Origin: an uncultured Opitutaceae bacterium
GTDB taxonomy: Bacteria; Verrucomicrobiota; Verrucomicrobiia; Opitutales; Opitutaceae
Direction: 5' to 3'
Assembly: GCA_937958045.1 (NCBI GenBank)
Contig: CALFXL010000014.1
Coordinates: 1 to 30,198 of the forward strand
DNA length: 30,198 nucleotides
Part shown: positions 14,061 through 21,452 of the stretch, piece by piece
Layout: the number at the start of each line of letters is the position of its first letter
How positions within the stretch are numbered: position 1 is the first letter of the stretch
Notes under the pieces: model-generated
What the model saw: only the letters and a program-made list of their open reading frames with translations
Told to the model about the DNA's origin: nothing
The model's database searches: none
Position numbers and translations under genes: made by a program

Positions 14061-15311
14061 ATGCGGCGGTTGATATACGAGTTCAACGAGTCCTTGCGGA
14101 TCGCGTTCACGCAGATCTTTGCGAACAAGATGCGGTCGGCGCTCACCGCGTTGGGCGTGATCATCGGCATCGTGTCGGTGACGCTCATGGGCACGGCGAT
14201 TCTCGGTATCGACAAGAGCGTCGAGCGGAGTTTCGCGGGTTTCGGTGATGACGTGCTCTATGTCGGCAAATGGCCGTGGCGCGACGTGCAGGATTGGTGG
14301 AACTATCGCAATCGTCCGCGCATTCGCATCGAGTATGCGGATCGCTTGAACGAATGGACGGCTGAGCATCCCGATGGGCTCATCAAACTCGCGGTGCCGG
14401 CGACGGATCGACAGACGACGATCGTCCGCGGCGATTTGAAGCTCACGAGTATCTACACGCTCGGGGTGGGGCATGATCTGCCGCGCATTTCCAAAGTGGA
14501 TCTCGCGGAGGGACGTTTCTTCAACGAGTTCGAGGCGCGCGCGGCGCGCAATGTCGTCGTGATCGGTTTCGACGTGGCCGATGCGTTGTTTGCCGGGCAA
14601 TCCCCGATCGGCGAAACGCTGCGCCTCGGTTCGCAGCAATTCACCGTGATCGGTGTGGCGGCGCGCCAGGGACGTTTCCTGGGGATGTTCAGCATGGATT
14701 CGATGGTGATCATCCCGATCAACACGTTCCGCCGCTACTTCGCGGTGAATGTAAACTCGACGCAGATTCGTGTGCAGGTGGACGGCTCGCGGATGGATGA
14801 AGCGCGCGAGGAGTTGCGTGGCTTGATGCGCCGGCTGCGTCAGCTCGATCCGGAAGCGAAGGATGATTTTGAACTGAATGAGCAGCGCGTGATTCGCGAG
14901 CAGATCGATCCGATCAAAAACGGCATCGCGATCGGCGGATTGTTGATCACGGGCCTCGCGCTCTTTGTGGGGGCGATCAACATCATGAACATCACCTACG
15001 TGAGCGTGAAGGAGCGCACGAAGGAGATCGGCACGCGCAAGGCGCTCGGTGCGCGACGGCGCACGATCTTGATGCAGTTTCTCATTGAAGCGGTGAGCAT
15101 CTGTCTGGTCGGCGGCTCGATCGGACTGCTGCTGGCGGGCGGCGTCTCGGCGCTTGTATCGGTGGCCGTGCCGGATTTCCCGCTCGTGTTTTCACCCGTG
15201 CTCGTGGTGATCGGATTTTTAGGGTCGGTGATGATCGGCGTGTTTGCCGGCATCGCGCCGGCATGGTCGGCCAGTAAACTCGATCCGGTGGTGGCGCTGC
15301 GTTACGAATGA
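14061..15311 (+). CDS. MacB/FtsX-type ABC permease, first subunit
   Basis: A 416-residue permease with the four-helix MacB layout. Helix 1 is at about 28-50 (SALTALGVIIGIVSVTLMGTA), followed by a periplasmic MacB core domain (about 52-275). Helices 2-4 are at about 290-315, 340-365 and 375-400, ending in APAWSASKLDPVVALRYE. The coupling segment YVSVKERTKEIGTRKALGARRRTI is the family hallmark. It starts 4 bp after the four-helix-bundle gene and overlaps the next permease by ATGA (15308-15311), so the two permeases are translationally coupled. They probably pair as a heterodimer on the ATPase encoded at 12903-13643. Confidence 0.92.
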   Translation: MRRLIYEFNESLRIAFTQIFANKMRSALTALGVIIGIVSVTLMGTAILGIDKSVERSFAGFGDDVLYVGKWPWRDVQDWWNYRNRPRIRIEYADRLNEWTAEHPDGLIKLAVPATDRQTTIVRGDLKLTSIYTLGVGHDLPRISKVDLAEGRFFNEFEARAARNVVVIGFDVADALFAGQSPIGETLRLGSQQFTVIGVAARQGRFLGMFSMDSMVIIPINTFRRYFAVNVNSTQIRVQVDGSRMDEAREELRGLMRRLRQLDPEAKDDFELNEQRVIREQIDPIKNGIAIGGLLITGLALFVGAINIMNITYVSVKERTKEIGTRKALGARRRTILMQFLIEAVSICLVGGSIGLLLAGGVSALVSVAVPDFPLVFSPVLVVIGFLGSVMIGVFAGIAPAWSASKLDPVVALRYE

Positions 15312-16534
15312 TCTATCTCGAAATACTCCGTCTCGCGTTCTCCTCGCTCTGGGCGAACAAACTCCGCTCCTCCCTCACCATTTTGGGAATGGCGATCGGT
15401 GTGTTCTCGATCATCGGCGTGATGACTTTCATCGCCGGTGCGAAGGCGCAGCTCGACTCGGGTCTGAGCCGGCTCGGCGCGAACAGCTTCCAGATCCAGC
15501 GGTTTCCCGCGATCAACTTCAGCAATCCTTGGCTGCGTTATGGCAATCGCCCACCCATCACGCTCGCGGTGGCGCAGCGTTTTCGCGAGCTGATGGATGA
15601 ACATGCGCGCGTGAGTTTGCAGATCGATCGCCGCGGATTGATCGCGAGTTTTCTCGATCGCCGCACGACGCCCAACACGCGGCTGCTCGGCACGGACGAA
15701 AACTATCTCGCATCGTATAATTACGAGATCGCGCGCGGCCGCAATCTCGCGACCGACGACGTGGTGTTTGGCCGCGCGGTCTGCATCATCGGCGATGAGA
15801 TCGTGCAGAAACTTTTTCCCGACATGGATCCGATTGGGCAGACGGTCCGCATCGGCGAACAGATTTGCACGGTGGTCGGCGTGCTCGTGCCGAAAGGCAC
15901 TTCATTTGGTGAAAGTCAGGACAACTTCATCGCGATCCCCATCACGCGCTGGCTGGCGTCGATGGGGCGCGGGTGGCGTTCGGTTTCGATCAATGTGCAG
16001 GCGCCTTCGCAGGAAACGCTGGCGGCCACTCAGGATCGCGCGATCGGCACGATGCGTTTGGTTCGCGGCCTGGAGCCGGAAGACGACAACGATTTTGAGA
16101 TGTTCACCAATGACTCGTTGATCGAGTCGTTTAATCAAGTGACCAACATGGTCGCGATCGCGTCGTTTGGCATCAGTGCGATCGCGCTGCTCGCGGCCGG
16201 CGTGGGCGTGATGAACATCATGTTGGTGAGCGTGACCGAGCGCACAAAAGAGATCGGCATCCGCAAGAGCATCGGCGCGCGCAAAAAAAACATCCTCGTG
16301 CAGTTTCTTATCGAAGCCGTGGTGCTGGCGTTGATCGGCGGAGTCGCGGGCGTGGTGATGGGTGTCGTCGTCGGCAATGTCGTGGCATCGTTCATGAACA
16401 TAGACGCGATTTTCCCGTGGGGATGGGCGACGGCTGGGCTCCTGGTTTGCGGCGGCATCGGCGTGATCTTTGGCCTCTATCCGGCGTGGAAAGCCGCGTC
16501 GCTCGATCCGATCGAAGCCCTGCGCCACGAGTGA
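15308..16534 (+). CDS. MacB/FtsX-type ABC permease, second subunit
   Basis: A 408-residue permease of the same fold as its upstream neighbour but clearly diverged. Helix 1 is at about 20-42 (LRSSLTILGMAIGVFSIIGVM), followed by a periplasmic domain of about 225 residues. The coupling segment is VSVTERTKEIGIRKSIGARKKNIL and the last helix ends LYPAWKAASLDPIEALRHE. The periplasmic domains of the two permeases share little obvious sequence, which fits an asymmetric pair contacting one adaptor. It ends the operon and is followed by a terminator hairpin. Confidence 0.92.
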   Translation: MIYLEILRLAFSSLWANKLRSSLTILGMAIGVFSIIGVMTFIAGAKAQLDSGLSRLGANSFQIQRFPAINFSNPWLRYGNRPPITLAVAQRFRELMDEHARVSLQIDRRGLIASFLDRRTTPNTRLLGTDENYLASYNYEIARGRNLATDDVVFGRAVCIIGDEIVQKLFPDMDPIGQTVRIGEQICTVVGVLVPKGTSFGESQDNFIAIPITRWLASMGRGWRSVSINVQAPSQETLAATQDRAIGTMRLVRGLEPEDDNDFEMFTNDSLIESFNQVTNMVAIASFGISAIALLAAGVGVMNIMLVSVTERTKEIGIRKSIGARKKNILVQFLIEAVVLALIGGVAGVVMGVVVGNVVASFMNIDAIFPWGWATAGLLVCGGIGVIFGLYPAWKAASLDPIEALRHE

Positions 16535-16547
16535 AATCTCCTGCGCG

Positions 16548-16571
16548 GCGAGGGAACCTCCGCATTTTTTT
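16548..16571 (+). terminator. Intrinsic terminator of the exporter operon
   Basis: GCGAGG (16548-16553) pairs through a GAA loop with CCTCCGC (16557-16563), with one bulged C. The stem is followed by A and seven Ts (16565-16571). It lies 14 bp after the stop of the second permease. Confidence 0.6.
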
Positions 16572-16620
16572 AGAGACCGAGGGGATGCGTTTGCCCGCGC
16601 CGGTGAAAACCCCTGCCGAC

Positions 16621-16639
16621 TTCTTGCAGTTTGCAAGAA
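16621..16639. promoter_or_regulatory. Perfect 8-bp inverted repeat upstream of the second ECF sigma gene
   Basis: TTCTTGCA (16621-16628) and TGCAAGAA (16632-16639) are separated by GTT, in the 274-bp spacer between the exporter terminator and the sigma factor. It has the size and symmetry of a dimeric repressor or activator site. No regulator gene for it is visible nearby. The rest of the spacer shows no recognisable element. Confidence 0.35.
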
Positions 16640-16808
16640 ACGGCTTCGATCACGTACCTCATTCTGCAAGGACTCGATGAGGCAATATTCGCCGCGTTAA
16701 ATTTAAGTCGCGCGGATAGAGTAGGTTAGCCCTGCGGACGGGGTGTTGGCACGGAGATGGGTATGTGAATGGGCGTAGCTCAATCACAATCCAACAGGAA
16801 CTCCGCCT

Positions 16809-17561
16809 ATGTCTCTCACCCGCACGCTTTCATCCCCGAGTCATCATGACGGTTCCCGTACTGCCAACGCTGATGCCCCCTCCGATTCGGCGCGCGAAGC
16901 TGCCTACGACGTCACCCTCATCGAACGTTTCCACCGCGGAGACGAGAGCGCGTTTGTCGAGATCATGCAGCGCTACCACGGCCGCATTTTTGGTCTGGCC
17001 AACAACCTCCTGCGCAACAGCGCCGACGCCGAGGAAATCACCCAAGATACTTTCATCCGCGCGCATCGTGGCCTCGCCACTTTCCGCGGCGAATCGTCGC
17101 TGGCGACCTGGCTGTACCGCATCGCGCTCAATCTCTCGCGCAATCGCTACTGGTATTTCTTCCGCCGCCGCCGTCAGGATTCTATCTCGCTCGAGCGCAG
17201 CCTTACCGACGAGTCTGACGCCACATTTGCCGATCTCATCGCGGCCGATTCGCAGAACCCGGTCCAGGAAACCGTGACACAGGAATTTTCGGAGCTGATT
17301 TCCGAATGTATGGAAAAACTGGATGCGCGTCATCGCGAGATCCTCACGATGCGCAACATCCTCAATCAACCGTACGAGGAGATCGCGCAGGCCCTCGGTA
17401 TCAATGTCGGCACGGTGAAGAGCCGCATCGCGCGCGCTCGCGAAAACCTCCGCAAACTCCTCTCCGAAGCGGCGCCGGAGTTCACGCCCGAGAGCGACAA
17501 TGGCGAGTTCTTCGAATCCAACCGCACCGTCCACGGCTGCCACGCCATCGCTTACGCCTGA
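16809..17561 (+). CDS. RpoE-like ECF sigma factor
   Basis: A 250-residue sigma factor, longer than most ECFs (about 180-200) because of a 35-residue N-terminal extension and a tail of about 35 residues. Region 2 is at about 40-110 (LIERFHRGDESAFVEIMQRYHGRIF, then NSADAEEITQDTFIRAHRGL and WLYRIALNLSRNRYW). Region 4 is at about 150-208, with the helix-turn-helix EEIAQALGINVGTVKSRIARARENL. The tail (TPESDNGEFFESNRTVHGCHAIAYA) is rich in acidic residues and ends with an HGCH motif not expected in the family. No anti-sigma gene follows; a terminator comes 33 bp later, so the gene is probably monocistronic. CGCCT just before the ATG is not a good ribosome-binding site. Confidence 0.93.
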   Translation: MSLTRTLSSPSHHDGSRTANADAPSDSAREAAYDVTLIERFHRGDESAFVEIMQRYHGRIFGLANNLLRNSADAEEITQDTFIRAHRGLATFRGESSLATWLYRIALNLSRNRYWYFFRRRRQDSISLERSLTDESDATFADLIAADSQNPVQETVTQEFSELISECMEKLDARHREILTMRNILNQPYEEIAQALGINVGTVKSRIARARENLRKLLSEAAPEFTPESDNGEFFESNRTVHGCHAIAYA

Positions 17562-17594
17562 TTTTTTTGGGTTAGGTTACTTACGACCATGGTG

Positions 17595-17628
17595 AAAGCC
17601 GGCTCCTCACGGAGCCGGCTTTCTTATT
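17595..17628 (+). terminator. Intrinsic terminator after the sigma factor gene
   Basis: A perfect 12-bp stem joins AAAGCCGGCTCC (17595-17606) and GGAGCCGGCTTT (17611-17622) around a TCAC loop, followed by CTTATT. It is the strongest terminator in the window. Confidence 0.88.
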
Positions 17629-17698
17629 GGGTCAAACGATAGAGAGCGTCCGCGCGAGGTGGGGACGATGCTCCGCATTGTCCGTCAGGGCTTGCTGC

Positions 17699-17750
17699 GA
17701 GCGCCGGCCGCGGGCCGGCTCCACGCAATTGCCGGGGGACGCCGGCGCTC
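17699..17750 (-). repeat. GC-rich palindromic repeat, copy 1 (reverse orientation)
   Basis: The outer arms are GAGCGCCGGC (17699-17708) and GCCGGCGCTC (17741-17750), with an inner palindrome GCCGGCCGCGGGCCGGC. Read on the minus strand it aligns almost base for base with the element at 19160-19217, with a few mismatches and single-base gaps. It lies 8 bp beyond the stop of the aldolase-like gene. Confidence 0.8.
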
Positions 17751-17757
17751 CCGCGTG

Positions 17758-19050
17758 TCATTGAACGTTGAATACACGCTTCAACTCCGCGATCGCCTCG
17801 GGCGGCATCGGCACGAGCGGCCCGAGCGGTCGGCTGAGGAAGAGCGCTTCGGTGGTCGCTTCAAGTACTTCCAAACGGTCGAAGGCATCGAGGACATTGC
17901 GGCCCACGATGAGCGCGCCTTCGTTTTCGATCAGGATCACGGGACGTTTTTCCAGCGACACTTGCCCGGCGATTTTCTCCGCATCCGCGACGACGCACGC
18001 GTGGGGAATTTTCGGCGCGTCGTTGAGCACGATGTAGCTTTCCGGAATCGTGTGGGTGCTGACTTCCGCCGAAGTCATACAGAACGCGCTCGCATGAGCG
18101 GGCTGGGCATTGACGATCGCGCCGATCTCGGGATTGCGCCGGTAGATTTCCGCATGCAGGCGCGCCGTGCGGCTCGGACGTTTACCCGCTTCGCACGCAT
18201 CGGCGGTGCACACGACGATACCCGAGGGGTCGAGCTGCAGGCGGTCGCGTCGTCGCGGCGTGATGAGAAAATGCTCGGCATCGAGTCGCGCGGAGAACGA
18301 TCCGACCGTGCTGGTGAGGAGGCGTTGGCGATACGCGCGATGAACGAAATCGCAGATCTGCGTGCGCAGCTCTTTCTCGCGATTGCTCGGCATATGCGGC
18401 GGAAGCGCGGCGAGCTCGGGCAGAAGTTTTTCGGGGAGTTGTTCTTCCGAAAGTGTTTTGATCGGGCCAAGCGCGGCGGCCTTCACGAGCGTTTGCGCGA
18501 CAAATTCGAGCGTTTCGAAACGCTGAAACGCGTCGCGCAGATCGGTGCCGCCGATCACCACGCCATGGTTCTCCAGCATCACGCAATCGGCGCCGGCGGC
18601 GAAAGTGTCGGCGATATTTCGTCCAAGTTCTTCACTGCCCGGACACGCATAAGGCGCATAAGCGACCTTCCCGCAGATCGCGTGCGCGAGGATTTGCACG
18701 CGTGTATTCGGTAACTGGCGACAAATGCTGAACGCCACCAGCGCGCCGGGATGCGCGTGCACGATCGCTTTGATATCCGGCCGACGACGATAAATTTCGC
18801 GGTGGAAAGGAAACTCCGACGAGGGCGGATGAAGTCCGGTCTTCGTGCCATCGGCGTGCACGCACACGATATCGCTCGGTTGCAGACGGCCTTTGTCGAC
18901 GCGCGATGGTGTGATCCAGATGTCGCCGTTGGCGTCGAGGATCGACAGATTGCCACCTGAAGTGGTGGTCATCTTGTACCGGTAGATACGATTCATCGTC
19001 TCCACCAGTTCGTCGCGAGGATGCAGCCAGAAAGTGTCCATGCGCACCAT
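17758..19050 (-). CDS. Tandem class II aldolase/adducin protein with a degenerate second domain
   Basis: A 430-residue protein made of two class II aldolase/adducin domains (about 8-200 and 225-425); family members usually have one. Domain 1 keeps the catalytic set: acid E79 and zinc ligands H98 and H100 (IVHAHPGA) and H162 (ENHGVV). Typical reactions are reversible aldol cleavage of fuculose- or rhamnulose-1-phosphate, or epimerisation of ribulose-5-phosphate. In domain 2 the equivalent positions are T295, N314, Q316 and E377 (IVNAQPAH, ENEGAL), so it should bind no metal and be catalytically dead. It still keeps fold-defining blocks such as HAEIYRRNPEIGAIV. The second domain may have become structural or regulatory. 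The gene stands alone between two palindromic repeats and the substrate is unknown. Confidence 0.85.
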   Translation of the reverse strand: MVRMDTFWLHPRDELVETMNRIYRYKMTTTSGGNLSILDANGDIWITPSRVDKGRLQPSDIVCVHADGTKTGLHPPSSEFPFHREIYRRRPDIKAIVHAHPGALVAFSICRQLPNTRVQILAHAICGKVAYAPYACPGSEELGRNIADTFAAGADCVMLENHGVVIGGTDLRDAFQRFETLEFVAQTLVKAAALGPIKTLSEEQLPEKLLPELAALPPHMPSNREKELRTQICDFVHRAYRQRLLTSTVGSFSARLDAEHFLITPRRRDRLQLDPSGIVVCTADACEAGKRPSRTARLHAEIYRRNPEIGAIVNAQPAHASAFCMTSAEVSTHTIPESYIVLNDAPKIPHACVVADAEKIAGQVSLEKRPVILIENEGALIVGRNVLDAFDRLEVLEATTEALFLSRPLGPLVPMPPEAIAELKRVFNVQ

Positions 19051-19159
19051 TCCCGAAACTCCCGCCGGCGAGTCAAACCGCGACTAATCCACCAGTCCGC
19101 AGAGTTGTATTTGCCGTGTTGATACACACTGGAGCATTCCAAATAAATCTATAGCCCAT

Positions 19160-19217
19160 GGGAGCGCCGGCGGCCCGCCGGCAGTTTATGAGGAGCCGGC
19201 CAGCGACCGGCGCTCCC
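19160..19217 (+). repeat. GC-rich palindromic repeat, copy 2
   Basis: The outer arms are GGGAGCGCCGG (19160-19170) and CCGGCGCTCCC (19207-19217). Two inner hairpins are present: GCCGGCG against CGCCGGC, then GCCGG against CCGGC. This is the same element as at 17699-17750 in opposite orientation. It looks like a REP/MITE-type dispersed palindrome and lies just upstream of recQ. Confidence 0.85.
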
Positions 19218-19344
19218 GGAAGGCTCGTCCGACGGCTCCGACATGACTAAAAATGCTCTAGCCGCGACGCCGCCCGGCGCGCGGAGGATTTTCGCCATTG
19301 TACCGCCGCGCGCGCGTCCCAAAGTTTGCGGATTTTTCCGCACC

Positions 19345-21177
19345 GTGGCGACCGACGATCTGCTTCTTACGCTTCAAACCACTTTCGGCTATCCGGCCTT
19401 CCGACCGCACCAGCGCGAGATCATGGAAGCGTCCCTCGCGGGTGAAGATGTCTTCGCGCTGCTGCCGACCGGCGGCGGCAAATCGCTGTGTTTCCAGATC
19501 CCCGCGCTCGTGCGACCCGGTCTGACCGTGGTGGTGTCGCCCTTGATTGCGTTGATGAAGGATCAAGTCGATCAACTCCAGGCGGCCGGCGTGGCGGCGA
19601 CGTATTTGAACTCCACGCTCGATGCCGCCGAAGCGCGCTCGCGGCTCGCGGGGCTTCATCGCGGCGAATGGAAGCTGCTCTACGTGGCGCCCGAGCGATT
19701 GATGCTCGAAGGTTGGGTGAAGAATTTGAAGGAGTGGAATGTGAGCGCGCTCGCGATCGATGAAGCGCATTGCGTGTCGGAGTGGGGGCACGATTTCCGG
19801 CCGGAGTTTCGGCAGATCGCGAAGCTGCGCGAGGTGTTGCCGCACGTGCCGCTCATGGCGCTCACCGCAACCGCGACCGAACGCGTGCGCGAAGACATCG
19901 TGAATCATCTGAAGCTGCGCGCGCCACGGATGTTTGTCGCGAGCTTCAACCGCCCGAATCTCACGTATCGCGTACTGCCGAAGGAGGAGCCGCTGAAACA
20001 AATCATCGAGTTCGTGCGCAAACGCGAAGACGAGAGCGGCATCGTGTATTGTTCGACGCGCGCAACCGCGGAGCGTGTGGCGGACTCACTCGCGGCGCGC
20101 GGGTACTCTGCGAAGCCTTATCACGCCGGTCTCGATGCCGACGAACGTGCGCGCAACCAGGAGCTGTTTTTGCGCGACGAAGTGAAGATCGTGTGCGCAA
20201 CCATCGCTTTCGGCATGGGTATTAATAAACCCAACGTGCGCTGGGTGATTCATTACGATCTCCCGAAAAATATAGAAGGTTATTACCAGGAAACCGGCCG
20301 CGCCGGGCGCGACGGTTTGCCGGGAGAATGTTTATTATTATTCAGCGGAGGCGACGCGGCGAAACAGACGCATTTTATAGACGAGATCTCCGATGAGCAG
20401 GAGCGCAACGTCGCCCGCGCACAACTCCGGCAAATGATGCACTACGCGGAGAGTGCCGCCTGTCGGCGCGCGGAGCTGTTGGGATATTTTGGCGAAGTAT
20501 TTCCCGCCAATAATTGCGGCGCGTGCGATAATTGTATCGAGCCGCGCGAAACCTACGACGGCACGCTCGCGGCGCAGAAGTTTCTTTCGTGCATCTACCG
20601 GCTGCGTCAGGCGAGCCGGTTCGGAGTTGGACTGAATCATGTCGTCGAAGTGCTCACCGGCGCCGACACCGAGAAGATCCGTCGCTGGGGGCACGATCGC
20701 GTGAGTACGTACGGAATCGGCAAAGAGTTTTCCCGCGCGCAATGGGCGGCGGTCGGCCGGGAACTCATGCGACTCGGCTACGCGGCGCAGAGCGACGGCG
20801 AGTATCCAACGCTCGATCTCACGGACGCAGGTATCCACGTGTTAAGGACGCGACAGACCATCACGCTCACGAAGCCGATGGTGTTGCCCAAGGTGCGCAA
20901 GATCACGAGCCGCCAAGGCGACATCGCGTGCGATGAAATCCTTTTCGCGCGCCTGCGCGAGCTGCGCAAAAAACTCGCCGATGAGCGCAAGGTTCCGGCG
21001 TATGTGATTTTTGGAGACGCCACGCTTCGCCAGCTCGCGCGCGAGTATCCGACGAGCGAAACGGAGATGGGAAACATCTTCGGCATGGGAGAAAAAAAGC
21101 GCGCGGAGTTTGGAGCCCTCATCGCCGCCGAAATCGCGAGTTATCTGGAAACAAACTCACGGATGAGCTTCGGGTAA
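19345..21177 (+). CDS. recQ: ATP-dependent DNA helicase RecQ
   Basis: A 610-residue 3'-5' DNA helicase if started at the GTG at 19345, the same length as E. coli RecQ; an ATG at 19243 would add 34 unrelated-looking residues. Motif 0 is FGYPAFRPHQ, Walker A is LLPTGGGKSLCFQ (K46) and the DEAH box is at 139-142 with the RecQ aromatic loop CVSEWGHDFRPEF. The motif VI region is YYQETGRAGRDGLPGE. The zinc-binding RQC part has the expected four Cys (C-RRAELLGYFGE..., then NNCGACDNC), followed by the winged helix. An HRDC domain forms the C-terminus (FARLRELRKKLADERKVPAYVIF..., about 530-605). It acts in recombination and replication-fork repair. It lies 275 bp before cas3, but nothing shows a functional link to CRISPR. 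Confidence 0.93.
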   Translation: MATDDLLLTLQTTFGYPAFRPHQREIMEASLAGEDVFALLPTGGGKSLCFQIPALVRPGLTVVVSPLIALMKDQVDQLQAAGVAATYLNSTLDAAEARSRLAGLHRGEWKLLYVAPERLMLEGWVKNLKEWNVSALAIDEAHCVSEWGHDFRPEFRQIAKLREVLPHVPLMALTATATERVREDIVNHLKLRAPRMFVASFNRPNLTYRVLPKEEPLKQIIEFVRKREDESGIVYCSTRATAERVADSLAARGYSAKPYHAGLDADERARNQELFLRDEVKIVCATIAFGMGINKPNVRWVIHYDLPKNIEGYYQETGRAGRDGLPGECLLLFSGGDAAKQTHFIDEISDEQERNVARAQLRQMMHYAESAACRRAELLGYFGEVFPANNCGACDNCIEPRETYDGTLAAQKFLSCIYRLRQASRFGVGLNHVVEVLTGADTEKIRRWGHDRVSTYGIGKEFSRAQWAAVGRELMRLGYAAQSDGEYPTLDLTDAGIHVLRTRQTITLTKPMVLPKVRKITSRQGDIACDEILFARLRELRKKLADERKVPAYVIFGDATLRQLAREYPTSETEMGNIFGMGEKKRAEFGALIAAEIASYLETNSRMSFG

Positions 21178-21452
21178 GGGCCGAGGGGAGGACTTCGTCG
21201 GCGACGGCTCGAATGGCGGCGATCAGGTGCGCCTGCTGCAAAAAGCCTGCGTAAAATAGCTGGTAACTTCCTAGCCCGACCTGATTTCTGTTTTACACGA
21301 GAGCGGCGAGGTGTTTTTAGGAAGAGCGCGCGAACTCCTCCAGCTTCGCGATCCCCGGCCTTGGGAGGCCGTTTCCCCACCATGCTTTTTTGCGCCCTCA
21401 TGTTGAGCATCCCCGCGCGCGTTTTCGGACGCCGGGCGATTTCCGCCCGCCG
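21178..21452 (+). other. Spacer between recQ and cas3
   Basis: 275 bp with no convincing gene. The cas operon promoter is expected here, but no -35/-10 pair or operator palindrome is clear. No ribosome-binding site is obvious before the cas3 ATG at 21453. An upstream in-frame TTG at 21390 could extend cas3 by 21 residues, but these do not resemble Cas3. Confidence 0.4.

Noticed and set aside
16746..16765. TTGGCACG resembling a sigma-54 -24 element before the second ECF gene
   Set aside because: The -12 element TTGC is missing at the required spacing (TGGGT instead).
19345..21177. recQ as a dedicated part of the CRISPR locus
   Set aside because: It is a full-length housekeeping-type RecQ with a separate 275-bp spacer, and nothing ties it to the cas genes.
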